Shown here in pieces: positions 35,634 through 48,400 of a stretch of DNA of 64,000 bases. Position 1 is the first letter of the stretch. Each line of letters opens with the position of its first letter. The translations under genes were made by a program, and so were the position numbers. The stretch spans positions 10,004,501 to 10,068,500 of the forward strand of contig CP126191.1 in the NCBI GenBank assembly GCA_030272155.1, given 5' to 3'. The notes below the pieces were generated by a model. The model searched no databases, was not told where the DNA came from, and worked only from the letters and a program-made list of their open reading frames with translations. The stretch comes from Tetradesmus obliquus. Taxonomy: Eukaryota; Chlorophyta; Chlorophyceae; Sphaeropleales; Scenedesmaceae.

Positions 35634-36689
35634 CTAGCAGATGAGACAGCGTCTTTCAAGCATAAATACATAGTTTTTCACACATATCTTGTGATAAATG
35701 TAAACACATCAGGCTGTAGGGCAGCTGGCGCAACATACTCTGCTGTGTGTACTACACACTGTGCAGGGCTCAGTTCAACTCTCGGGCTTGCAGCTGTAAC
35801 ACAGCTGTCTCTACAGTGCTGCTGCAAGCATGCATTGCAATCCTGTAAACCGAGGTGAACTAGTGAAACAGGTCAGCTTGCAACAAGACTCTGGAACTGG
35901 CACATGCTGCACGTGCGCCAAGGGGTCTGGGAAGTGTCTGTATCATCTGCCAGTGGAAGTCAGGGGCTGTTAGGGACTTCAAACATGCTCACACTGTGTC
36001 AGAAAATGGCTATCACGCTAATGATGACTCCACATGATCGTCATTATCATCACATTGAACAGCCATGTTACCAATAAAGGCACAACTCAGATTCAAGCCT
36101 TGGAGCCAACCACAATCTTACAGCCTGACTCTGAGAGCAAACGCTGGACTACTTGAAAGCAGCCCCCCCAAAAAGCTTTGACATTGATCAGCAGCAGAAG
36201 ATACCACCAGTATAACCTAGCAACATGCAAACTTTGCATTGAATGCTTCCACATCAGCGCAAGGGCCCACAAAGACGGTACACAGGCGCATCACAGCATG
36301 ACCAGAATGCCGTGATGTGATGGACCGACTCAAGTGACAGATGACCGCCAGAAGCCATGCACAGCAAACACACAAAACACGCAAATGCTTGAGTGCGACT
36401 TGAGGCTGGCCACTGCAAGCCAGCAACATCCAACGCGTGCCTATACACTGCCGTGCAACTGCAACTGCCTGATGCCACTCACTGATGCCACTCACTGACA
36501 AGCGTGTGCATGACAGTGCGGTGCAAAGTACCACACCACTGTGTGCACCGCGCATCCCACATACACATGCATGCACAACAAACGTAACGTTGCCGCCACA
36601 GCACATGATGCTCTGCAGCTATCAGCAAAGTACAACTTGCAAACCAGCCTCGCCACGCACCACCACCCCTTGCACCAACCACATGCAGG
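35634..36689. other. Spacer between two minus-strand genes
   Basis: No gene seen. It holds the presumed promoter of the dioxygenase gene and the 3' UTR of the Smr-domain gene. A minus-strand TGTAA lies at 36122-36118, about 570 nt past the Smr gene stop, as a possible poly(A) signal. Confidence 0.4.
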
Positions 36690-39600
36690 TCACGCCGCGC
36701 TGCCGCACTCGTGCCCCTCCTCCTCGCTGCACCCCGGGATGTACACGTTCACCAGCCCCTCATTGCTGGGGTCCACCTGCCAGCGCACCGCCCACGGCCG
36801 CCCCGTCTGCTGCAGCACCGCCTCGGCCCGCTCCTGCAGGTACTGCAGCACACCCAGCTTGATCTTGGGCACGTTGTCGGTGCTGTGCTTGCCCTTGCCT
36901 GTGATCACGCTGTACAGCACGCCGCCCGGGTGCCCAGCCGCCATGGCCTCCAGGCCGGAAAACTGCGCCACAAACTTGCGCAGCGCGACGCTCGTGCCCA
37001 GGCCGTGCAGGTCCACCTGCCACGCCTGCTGCGCGGTGTTGTTGGCGGACCAGGAGAGCCGCTGCGCCTCGTCGAAGGCGGCCAGGGACTCGGCGCGCAG
37101 CTTGTCCGCTGCGGCCTTCTTCTCGCGGTAGCCTGCATCGTTGCCCTCAGCCAGCAGCGCGGACGCGGCTGTGAGCAGCACGGTGGCGCCCTGGCTGAGC
37201 GTGCGGCTCTTGGTGTACAGCTTGTCGGCGGCAGCCCTGCAGGGGAGAGAGGAGATGGCAGACACGGGCAGCAGCACGTTAGGCAATGCCTTGTGGCCCA
37301 GAATCAATCGGAACAATGGCGCGGTAAATAGCGGGTTTCGCAGTGGGTGATACACACTGCACGCCGAGCATGTGCCTGTTGAATGCTGTTGCTGATGCAG
37401 ACACTTGGTTCTGATCGAATATGCATGTATTCGCCAACGATGTGCACGGTGCCTCTTGATTATACACCAAAACATGCCTGCACAGCACGCCACTCACTTT
37501 GCCACGAGCTTGGCCTCCTGGTCAGCCTGGCTGGCTGCCGCTGCCTGCTGCTGCTGCTGCCGCATGCTGCTGTAGCGCCCTGGCGAGCCGTACGAGCCCT
37601 GCTGCTGCTGCTGCTGCGGCGGCTGCCTGTTGTTGGAGGACAGGGGGGAGTAGTCGCTGCTGTGCGGGCGAGATGTGTGCTGGTCAGAGTACTGCGGCTG
37701 CTGGTGCTGTGTGGGAGCTGACAAGGGGCTGGAGGGCTGTGGGGACTTTGGTGGTGAGCGCAACTGGCGCTCGCCTGCACTGCTGCCCCTGTTCTTGGCC
37801 TGCTGCTGCTGTGGCTGCTCTGTTGCATCAAACAGGCCCAATGCCGTCAGCATGGCCAGCTGGTCTTCCTCACTGAGCTGCTGCTGGCCCTGCTGCTGCT
37901 GCTGCTGGGGCTGCATCCTGGGGCTGCCGGCAGTGTCGGCAGCTGCCGCAGCGGTGCGCGCCTGCAGCTCCTTGGCCTGCATGTCTGAGATGGCTTGCGC
38001 AGCCTGCATAGCCAGCAGCAGCACAGCAGCACAGCAGGTCAGCAGGCAGTAAAAAGCTGGCTCATGCATCAAGTATTTGACTGCTGGCAAGTGTTGCAGC
38101 TGCTGAACATACTATGTCACTGAGACTTCTGCGATGCGCTGCCACCTGGCATCAAGGAACGACAAAATTTCATCAGGGCCCCTGCAGATGCACAGCATGC
38201 AAACACCACCCAGCAGCAGAGCCAGCCACCCAGGCAGCAGCAGCGCCACCACCCCCTCACCTCCTCAATGCTGCCGCCGTGCTCCTGCAGCACCAGCTCA
38301 GCCAGCTCCTGCTGCAGCCCATCAAACATGCCGCACAGGCCGCGCGCAGCCACCACCAGGTCGGCGTCCCTGCCGCGCACAAATGACGCCGCCACACGCT
38401 CCGCAGGGCTGCGCCGGCTGCTGCTGCTGCAGCCATACACGGCAGCCTCTGCACTGACAGAAGCAGAGCTGCTGCTGTCGTCCGCTGCTGCGATGGCAGC
38501 CGCTGCAGCAGCCGACTCTGCTTCCGCCTCTGCTGCCAGCAGCGCGTTTGCTGCCTTGTTAGCATCGCCGCTGTGCTGCTGCAGCGCCTCAACTGCTGCC
38601 TCGGGCGCCACGTGCGGCACCAGCCGGCACAGCGCCAGCGCCGACTCAGCAGGCAGCCCCAGTGACAGCGCCAGCTGCACCACCAGCTCATCATCCGGCC
38701 CTGCTGCTGCTGCTGCTGCCGGCTGCTGCACAGCTGCCGCGGCCCCAGCTGTAGGCACCGCTGCTGCTGCTGGTGCTGCAGCAGCAGCGCCACTGCCGAA
38801 GCCAGCTGCTTGCGCCTTGATGGTGGCAACAGCCTCCACAAAGTCGTGGTCGCAGCTGCGCAGGATGGCGCTGCACAGCTCCTCGCCGTGCTGCCGCTGC
38901 AGCGCATCAAACTCAGCCCAGAGCTGCATGTCGCGCGCCGCGTCTGCTGCGTTGCGCGCGCCCAGGCCGCCTGCTGTTGTTGCCGCCACGCCGCCCTGCG
39001 CTGCGTCGTGCTGCGACAAGGCCCACTCACTGAGCACATCGGCTGCATCTGACGCTGCAGCGTCCAGCGCAGCAAGCTGCCCGCCCTGAGCAGCAGGCTT
39101 CTTGCGCGCTGCCTTCTGCTTGCGCTTGTTAGGCTTGCTGGTCTTGGGCTGCGCAGCAGCACGCTTGCTGCTGCCAGCACCACCGCAGCCACTGCTGACA
39201 GGGTCTAGCACTGCCACCACAAAGCCGATGGTGTTGTCTGTCAGCACCACCATCACGCCATTGCCCTGGAAGGCCTCCTCACACGCAAACTCACGCACAT
39301 AGCCCTGCAGCAGCACCTCCCCGCCCTCTGTTGGCACAAAAGGGCGCAGCAGCACATAGTCGCCCACCTGCACTGCTGACCTGAACTGCACTGCATCAAC
39401 GTCACTGTCGCTGCCGCTGCTGCTGGCAGTGTCATCGTCTGCAGCGTTGTTCAGCAGCTGCTCTGCTGACTCGCCAGCACAGGGAGCTACAGGCAGCGCG
39501 GCCTGCTGCTGCTGCTGCTGCTCTGCAGTGGCAGTGCTGCTGCCAGGCTCTGCCACAGCAGCAGAGCCAGGGCTCCAGCAGCTGCTGCTGTTGGTGGCCT

Positions 39601-41511
39601 GCAAGGGTGTGCTGATCAATGCTGGTGGCAGCTGCAGGGCTGGTGGCAGGTGCAGCGGCGGCATGTCTGCTGACACAGCTGCTGTAAGGGGAGAGTAGGG
39701 GCCGGCGCTGGTGCCTTCCCCAGTGCTGCTGCTGGCGCTGACTGTGGCTGCTGGCAAGTCCAGGCAGCTGGTGGGGCTGGGCTGCTGCTGCAGGGGCTGC
39801 AGGCAGTGCAGCAGAGGCTGCAAGCAGCGACGATTCAACAGGGCAAGGTCAGATACGAGCCTTGAACACGTACACCTAAACTTATCAGCGTGTAGAGGCA
39901 GATCATCACACAAGGATCGACTGCTGCAGGACATGCTGACAGGCAGCAGTGCAGGCAGCCCTGCATCATGCATGCACACCCCCAGCCCTCATAGCTCCAG
40001 CACCCCCACGCCCCACCCCCAAACACACCACCCCCACAGTTGCGCACCTTCTGCAGCGTCTTGCTGTGCATGGCGTAAAACGCATCAACAGTGTCGCTGC
40101 ACAGGCTGACGTGGCCGCCAGCCGCCAGCTCCTCCACGCTGTGCACCACCACTGCCTGCCCGCACGGCAGCGCCAGCCGCACCCCCAGCCGCCCCAGCAG
40201 CTGCAGCGGCTCGCCAAAGCGCTGGAACGTGCCTGCGCCTGACACCACTGGCCCCGCAGGCTCCGCTGCTGCTGCCGCTGCGAGCTGCAGCGCGTCGCGC
40301 ACGAGGACGCCTGCCTCCGTCGCCTTTGCGCCCAGCGCTACTGAGATGGTGATGTGTGCTGCAGCTGATGGGGTGGGCAGCAGCCAGGGCGGCGGCTCGG
40401 CTGCCACGGCCTGCGCGCGGCTGTCTGCTGTAGTGCCGGTGATGCTGAGCTGGACGGAGGCGCCCAGGGGGAAGGACAGCAGCTGCTGCACGCTGAGGGG
40501 CTTGTAGGCGAGCGTCATGTGGTCTGCTGAGACCAGCGGGTGCAGCGGCGGCGCAATGGACAGCAGCACGTCACGCGACTCCTGCGTGAGGAAGACAGCT
40601 ACATACAGCAGGCGGCTGGCCTGCGCTGGCCATGCAGGGTGCGGCCTGAAGCAGCTGAGTGGGCTGCTGCTGCGGGCTGCAGCGAGCAAGCTGACCACAC
40701 CACCAACGCGACCAAGGCTGCCAGAAGCAGCATCCGCAACACCACCCAAACCAGACACACCCAACAGCGCTGGACATGTTGCCTGCTGCTGCTCCTGCTG
40801 CTCAATGCTGCAATTGCTGAGGTGCGAGGCAACCACTGGTACCTCATCAACAGCCACATCTGCAGCCACATCAATAATGTTCGATGTGCGGCACCCAGCC
40901 GCACGTTTGCTAACAAGTGGTACATCATCACTTTCAGAGTCCTCTGCTACAATGCTTGGCTGGGGCACAATGCTGCCTGGCAGCTTGATGCCAAACCCGC
41001 CTGCCCCCATGCCTGCCCCCACGCTTGCTGGCCAGTTTGTGCATGCAAGGTGCTGTGCCTGTGACTGCAGCCCGACATGATAGCTGCCATGCAATGTGTT
41101 CAGCAAGTTTGTGAATGTGGCGCTCTCAGAGGTCTCGGTCTTGCCCAGTTCCAATGAGGTGTCCATGTCCAAATTGATGCAGTTGTTGAGAGCAGACTCT
41201 GACTCCCTGGAGGGTGTCTTGGTTAGAGCCAGGTTGAGTAGGTCAGACAGCGCATCTTCCTCTGCATCTTCCTCAGCATCCTCTGGCTTTGATGATGACC
41301 CAGGCTGCCTCCTGCCGTAAGCTAAAGGAGAGTATGATGCCTTGGGCGAACCAGGCACAGCTGCAGGAGAAGGTCCGCGAGCGACGGCCATGCCGAGAGC
41401 AGATGCGGGCCACCAGGCACGTTGCTGGTGACTTACAGCACCCATATCGCCAAGGACGAGGTCGATGCGGGGCGAAGTCAGCCTAGTCCTTCCCTTGCCG
41501 TCCGCTTGCAT
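36690..41511 (-). CDS. 2H cyclic phosphodiesterase / CUE / DUF1771 / Smr nuclease fusion protein
   Basis: Four exons: 41511-40048, 39817-38261, 38003-37498, 37236-36690; the phases agree at each join, 1357 residues. The first 290 residues are disordered. Residues about 300-455 form a 2H phosphodiesterase like the C-terminal domain of plant/fungal tRNA ligases, with H331-M-T (ADHMTLAYKP) and H386-I-T (AAHITISVALG). Residues about 633-695 resemble the small YwbE/DUF2196 beta domain (VGDYVLLRPF, GVMVVLTDNTIGFVV). Three helical UBA/CUE-like segments follow at about 778-828, 864-922 and 971-1015 (GLCGMFDGLQQELAELVLQE). After a polyQ linker come DUF1771 (about 1176-1245) and Smr (about 1250-1345) with intact VDLHGLG and VITGKGKHS. 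Known Cue2/NONU-1/N4BP2 proteins cut mRNA at collided ribosomes through Smr; the same role is inferred here. A good GTAAGT near residue 25 leaves the first exon uncertain. Confidence 0.87.
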
Positions 41512-44090
41512 AGAAGGCTGCAGTCAGCCGGCAAGAATCTGCAACAAAGAAAGTGCGCGAAGAATGAAGTAGTATTCGCAAGTTGCATAAGCCACACGGC
41601 CCAGCAACGCAGAAACAAAAATTTGGTCACCCTGCCGTGCTGTGCATGCATCTTGGATGAAATTCACCTGGCAAATCAAACAAGAGATTAAATTTGATAT
41701 GATTGGCTTAGGGTGGCAGGTGCCTCACAGACAACTGCTATTGTTGGTCGTTGTGAGCCGCAGCCAGACAGCTTGATGTCGACGATAATCTAAAACCCAA
41801 AAAAGCCACTGCATGTTCAGGCATTGGAGGCAGCAGAGATCTGAAGGTTGCACATCAGAACTTTGGTGACGAGGTTGGGGTAGGGGTGGGTGTTTGACAA
41901 CCCTCACAAGAGTCACGGCGCTGGGCTGAAAGCGTGCATGTGGGTCTTGGTAATTCACGTTAGTTGTTGGATCTGTTTATGGGCAATGCACCGCCAACAA
42001 GAACATGTTTGAGCGGGTTGTTGAACGTGTTGACACAGAGCAGCTCAGCAGTGCAGTTGCAACATGCAACTTTTGTTGTTCTGTATGGTCCGGCCAAGTT
42101 GGCAACGTCCCACAAGTGTGATGCATGAGCCAAACGTCTGTGCAGCATGAGTCACTGAGTGCCGCATGAGTCACTTGCGCTTGCACCCTTATCAGAGGAG
42201 AGTTTGGCCAAGGTATCCGCCAGCATCATGCCGATGATAGGACAAATGTTCCACATTGTCTTTGCTTACATCATCATCATCAGCAGCAGCAGCAACAGCA
42301 TCACATGACCATTCCAGCCATTGTCCTTGCACAGACTCTGTACCCTTGTCACCCTTGGAGGGCCACTGTACGTTCCATTAGTTGCGGCGGCTCAGCCACT
42401 GGGCTAACTTTGGGGGCGACCTGTTGCTGCTGCTGCTTTGGCATGCACGAGTCAGCATGCCAAGGATGCAGCATAAGGATACCATACCATGGTGGCATGC
42501 AAACAGAAAAGCACTGCACGGGCTGTAGTACGGTCTTCTCTGCAGATGACCTTGCTCACATGCGAGCACCATGATGAGATCACCATGCGGTACAGCAAAA
42601 TCCATACATATTGTACAACGTCGGCATGCAGATCGACTTAGCACGCAGTAGCCGGCTCAAACCGTGACATAGCCTATGCGCCCGCCAGGCATGACGGCTC
42701 AGCAGTGCAACCACGCGACGGCAACCACATCTCGGCTGCTGGATATCAACACGGTATGATGGCTGCAAGGTGCCAAGCTGGTTGCCGTTCACGTGTGCAT
42801 GCATGCAGGTGCAAAGCAAGATGCAAGCTGTCGGCGACAACCGCCTGCTCAATGGCTGGGGCCCACATTGCAGCCCACAGCAACTGCAGCGTTGGCCAGC
42901 CAGACCAGCACAGCAACCACAGAATGCACTACACCAGTCAGCACGTCACTACAATCCCACTTAGCACTCCTAAAGTGAGGAGCCAGCCAAGAGACAGTCA
43001 AGGGGCGTTGCGCACAGCACGCTGAAAGGCAATCCTGCCACTTGCATCTGCATCCAGCAGGTCTGGATACTGCGATAACAAAGGTAGGCAGTCTGCTCAC
43101 AGAATCCGCACATGCCAGCATAAGACACTGCTTTCAAGAATTGCAACAGCAGCGAAACTTGTTGCAAGCTGGTGACGGCGGTCTTGTGTACATCCTGCCA
43201 CAGGCAAGCTGCCATCATACTCAGTCCTGCACAGCTGCCTGCCTACACATGGTGCACGGCACGTGTTTCAGGGCCTGGTACAAAGAAAGAATAGCACAAC
43301 GTCTGAATAACGATATCATGTGTGGCCGAAATGTATTGACGTAGAACACCAGTTGAAGATATAGTGTGCAACACATGCAACACACAGCAAGAACACACTG
43401 CACACTTACAGCCCAGCCGACGGAGACAGCATAGCGCCATGCGCACGACCAGCAGCTGTGAATCACCTGCCCTGGCAAAGCGCTGCTGTGGTGCTGTCAC
43501 ATGCTCTCAAGCGCTGTGCCACACCACATCAGCAGCACACTGTCCACGCCTAGACTTCACAACGACTGCGAGTCAGTTGCGAGCAGCAATGCGCTGACCC
43601 GCCAAACCTACGCAGGCCGCTCGCATGATGGCATAATGTGCCCACAGTCTTGCAAAACCACATCAGTAGTGAACCCTGTGCCGGGTCCATGCATGCAATG
43701 AGACATGTGCGGCTGTATGCGGCTCTCAGCCCCCATCACTCTATGCTGCCCACATAACTCGTGCCCTGGTATTTGACCCGTAAAGCTGCCTTGCTGGCTG
43801 CGTAATATGCCAGCCAGGCACTCACTGGTGCCTGCAAGGAACCAACAGGAGTCTGAGCTGCAACAAGGTTAGAAGTGAGACACCTCGTACCAGAAGCTAT
43901 GGCACCTCAGCATGCCCCGTCACAGCCCACAACACAAACAGCACGATACCATGCCCAGCACTAGCGATGCCACCCAGTAAGGTATCCGTGGCCAACCAGC
44001 ACAGTTGCAGCCTGAGCAGTAAGCGCTGTTGGTAATGAAACAAGAGTATGACTTCAAGTGCGTGTGTGTCACAGGTCAGCGCTGGCTGGT
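41512..44090. other. Intergenic region without a supported gene
   Basis: I found no open frame with a recognisable motif on either strand. The part next to 41512 should hold the promoter of the Smr-fusion gene. There are scattered short repeats but no array before 44091. Confidence 0.4.
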
Positions 44091-44517
44091 ACACAAGTAG
44101 GCTAGCAAAGGCAAGACAGGCAGCAAGCGGGTGCGCATGCACACAGACAAGAAAAGAAGCAGGACACAGGGCCATGCAGTCAGATCTCCTCGCTCGCTCG
44201 AAACAGTACTGAATAGAGAGACACAAGTGTGTCGGCTGCGCAGCCAGGCAGCGGTTGAAGTTCCTGCAGGAACCGCAACTGCCGCAGCTTACGATAACGC
44301 CACACAAGTAGGCTAGCAAAGACAAGACAGGCAGCAAGCGGGTGCGCATGCACACAGAGACAAAGAAACGAGGCAGGACGCAGGGCCATGCAGTCAATCT
44401 CCTCGCTCGAAGCAGTACTGAAAAGAGAGACGCAAGTGTGTTGGCTGCGCAGCCGGGCAGCGGCTAGGCTCCTGCAGGAATTTGAGGAGCAGCAACCGCC
44501 GCAGCTTGCGATAATGC
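44091..44517. repeat. About 213-bp tandem duplication
   Basis: Two diverged direct copies, about 44091-44303 and 44304-44517. Both run from ACACAAGTAGGCTAGCAAAG, through GGCAGCAAGCGGGTGCGCAT and the GTCTGTGTGCGGCTGCGCAG-like block, to CCGCAGCTT.CGATAA.GCC. They differ by several substitutions and small indels, so the duplication is not recent. Confidence 0.8.
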
Positions 44518-45449
44518 CAACCACACTGCTTCAAGCACACAGGTATCCCAGGCCGGGGCCCACCCAGAGCCTTCCTTTGATGGCACCAGGGCAATGCAAG
44601 GTTGCCACACACAGCATGTCACACACCACACAACATGCCACGCATGACGTGTCATTGTGACAGGGCGCGTTAACTTGCCACAAGCAAGGCAAGTTACGAG
44701 TCACCTGCGCCAGCAGAGGGCTGAGCTACAGTCACCTCGTCATGCTTGTCCCCACAGCATATATGCCACCGCCACCTTGCCTCTCTATGCCGAGCAATAC
44801 GCAAGGCATGGCCCCTGCAGCGGCCACAGAGGGGAGCTCCATCGCACCGCCTCAGCACACAGCATAAACCTCACACAGAAGACAATCAGCAGCACCAGTA
44901 CAACCATCTCCCGCTGAGCACAAGCAGTGATGTGCGCACAGTACGGCCTGTGGCCAGTGCAGTACCACTTTCACATGCGGCTGCATGCCATGCACCTGCT
45001 GCATTGCAGCAAGGGAGCGTGGGACAGGCAGCTAAAGAACAACATACACAGCGCTGATGTCTGCCTTGGAGCAGTTGCGCGCGAGCAAGCACTATTCCTG
45101 TGTTGACAGAACTGCCGCAATCCCTGCACAGTTTGATTCCATGGTACGTGCGGGCTATGAGAAGCCACAGCTGGCATTGCTGCAGCAACCCAGCCCACCG
45201 ACCATCATGGACAACACACATCACAAATAATCATGTAACGCCAGTTGTCAGCAAGTGTTAGGCAGCCGCAAGCTCCAACAAGAACACAATACATGAGCCT
45301 GCTGGCCGATTGGCTGATACTGGCAGACTGCATGCCAGCCTGGCAGCTTCATTCAAGTACTCATAATCCAATGAACCACAGAACATACACGCCCAGCATG
45401 CACACTTTCACCAGCCCCAGCCGCAGCACATGCTGCAGCAGCAGCCTGC
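44518..45449. other. Spacer downstream of the adenylate-kinase-family gene
   Basis: No gene seen. It probably contains the 3' UTR of the minus-strand gene ending at 45450. Confidence 0.35.
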
Positions 45450-48400
45450 TCATCCACTTGCAGACACAACCTCCAGCTCCTGAGCATGCCCGCAGTTCAC
45501 GTCGGGCCTCAGGCAGCGATGAATAGTGTACACCTCCTCATCCACATCACTGGCAGCAGCACCGCCACAGCTGCTGCCGCACTTGCCCTCACAAGCGTGC
45601 TGCTGCTGCTGCTGCTGCTGCAATTGCTGCGCAAGTGCCACGCGCTTCAGCCGCAGCGAGTTGTCCTGTGCCCGCATCTTTGCCTCTAGGTCCAGATGCT
45701 CTGGGATGAACGACTCCGTGATTGGCGAAGCTGCAGCTTGCGAGCGCATGCCGCTGCTGCTGCCAGCCATCGCGTCAGCATACGCGCTCGCGGCGCCGCC
45801 GGCAGTGCCGTTGCGTGCAGCCTCTGTAATGCGAGCCGCAATCTCCAGCGCCTTCAGCGCGTTCGCGTCGCGCACGCCAGACGCATCAAACGAGAACTTG
45901 AACCTGTGCATCGCCTGGAGCTTGGTCTGGATCTGCCCGCTTGCAGCATCAAACCTAACAGGCACCGGCATCACCTCGCGCACGTAGTGCGCCTGGAAGC
46001 CCCTGTCACACAGCACATCCAACATCATGTCCACGCAGCCGGGGTGCTTTGTGAACAGCTCCTCATTGCTGACCCACTCGGCTGCGCCTGACAGCGCGCC
46101 CTGCTGCAGCAGCGGCACCACCTGCTCCCCCAGCAGCGACAGCACGCGGCCAAACAGCGGCCGCTGGTGCGTGCAGTAGCCCTCAAGGCGGCTGACCAGC
46201 TGCTGGCGCGCTGTCTGCTGCAGGTCCTTGGCGAGCGGCAGGTGCCTGCAAGCAGGGGCAGCAAGTAACAATGTGCAGTGTCAGCATAGCGACTGCAGGC
46301 TAGTTGAGCATGAGTCATGCATTCTGGGAAGGTGAGAAGACAAACAATACAGCATGCTGCATCTGCCACCCTTGCAAAAACGACATTGCGTGCTGGCGCT
46401 GGGACTGCTGGTGCTGTTGCTGCTGCAGGCGTTGCTGCTGCTGGCCCTACGTACCTGATGGCGCTGTAGGCCTCCTCGCTGAGGTCCAGGCTGGACTGGT
46501 AGCGCAGCTCCTGACGTATCTGCTCCTGTGTGTCTGCCGGCGAGCTGCAGGCGTCTATCAGGTGGAAGGGGAAGAACTGCTTCAGCCTGCAGGAAACAGG
46601 AGCAGCACGGGACATGCAGCAAGGCAGGCTATACGTCAGTACAGGTGTAGCGCAACTCCGCTGCACAGGGACAACACCCGCAGCGTGGTACAGACAGACA
46701 GCACAGGCCCCATCACCAGGTGGGCAAGGCACTGCTCAGCAGCCGCGCACACCAGCAGTGCAGCAACAGCCCATTGCAGTTCCACCTGCTTGTACACACC
46801 ACCCTGCGCTGCTCTTCTCAGTCATTTCCTTTTCACACATGTCTGCTTACAGGTAACCAGTATATGACTATCTGCCGCACCTGAGGATGGCGGAGTAGTG
46901 CTGCCTGAAGATCTGGTAGCGCTTGCGCGCCTTCTCTGGCAGCACGTCCGTGCTGCGCTCCTCGTGCAGCTGCTGCTCGCCCAGGCCTGCGTCAACCACG
47001 CGCTTGTTGTGCGCCTGCGCGGCCACTGCGCGCTGCAGCTGGCGGTTGATGGAGGTGTCCTCGTCCACATACAGCATCACCACCTGCAGCAGCGCACGGC
47101 AGCCGCCAAGCAATGAGCGCGAAGCACTCGGCACTCCCTAACAGGCTGCATGCACTGTAGTGGCAGCAGACCACCGCAGCTGGCAGCATACACAACCCTG
47201 CGTCTGACCGCTAAGCAGGGGGCTGCATGCAACGAGAGCAGAGGCAAAACCCAGCTGCCTAGCTCAACCAAGCATGTCCGCCTGTCCTGCAGCTGCTGGC
47301 CACACACCCACCTTGAATGTCGGCCGGGGGAAGCGCGCAGCCAGCGGCGTGTCCATGTACTTGGTGTGCAGGTAGCGCAGCTTGTCCATCAGCAGCTTCA
47401 CAAAGTCGACCTGGCGGCAGCCAGAGCAGCATGGCAGGCAGGCAGGCAGCAGGGACAGCGACGTCAGCTCTACAGTAAGGATCTCCCAGGCACCATGTGC
47501 ATGGCAAGCTTGCAGGACACCCCGGAACATGCGTGAGTCGTCTGTCTACGTTGCGCCCTTCCAGCTTGCAGGACAACTGCACAGGCCGTGCTCTGCGCCA
47601 TGCCCCTGCTGCAGCACAAAGTCTGACCCACACATGCAACCTATACCCGCCCTGCACCGCTACTGCCATACACAGCCTAGCCAAAGCACTGCACATGTAC
47701 CTCTCGCTGCCCACCTGCACTGCTGTGCGCGGGAAGCCATCCACCACCAGGTTGAGCTCTGTTGCGCTGTGCCCCATAGAGGCAGGCAGCAGCAGCGCCT
47801 CCAGCAGCAGGTCACCAACCACGTGGTCCGGCATCATCTCGCCCGCATCAATGTAGCCGCGCGCCTCGCGCGCGCTAGAGAGCAGCGAGGACACGCACAC
47901 GGAGCGTGTCATGCCGCGCGCCTTGAGGATGAGCGGCGTGCTCACGCCCTGCAGCGCAGCAGCGGGGGTTGTCAACAGGGACGAGCACAATGAACACACA
48001 GTCACCAGAGGATAAAGAGGTACATGACTCAAGGTGCTGCTTGCGGCTGCTGCTGCTGCTGCTGCTCCTGCTGCAGAGTTGGGCATAGCAAAACGAAGTG
48101 CAGCAGCTGTGGCGCCAGGAGACCCATTACAGCAGCATGCAGGCACACAGCATCGCCTGCTGTATAGCATCGCTTGCAGGACACGCTCCACGCGTCATAC
48201 TTGCACCTGGCAGCTGTTACAAACAACAGCTGCTGCTGCCGCTGCTGCAAATGATACAAGCGGCCAGCATACACACCTTGCCTGACCCTGGTGCTCCATT
48301 GAGCCAGATGATTTCTCTGGGCGCAGCAAAGTCCTGCGTGACACAGCACATGAGCAGCGCATGTCAGCAGAACGAACATGGCAGCTCGCGACTGCTGTTG

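Noticed and set aside
41360..41470. An intron starting at GTAAGT near residue 25 of the Smr-fusion protein
   Set aside because: The donor is strong, but the nearest good acceptors leave the frame out of phase. The unspliced reading is open, so it was not adopted.
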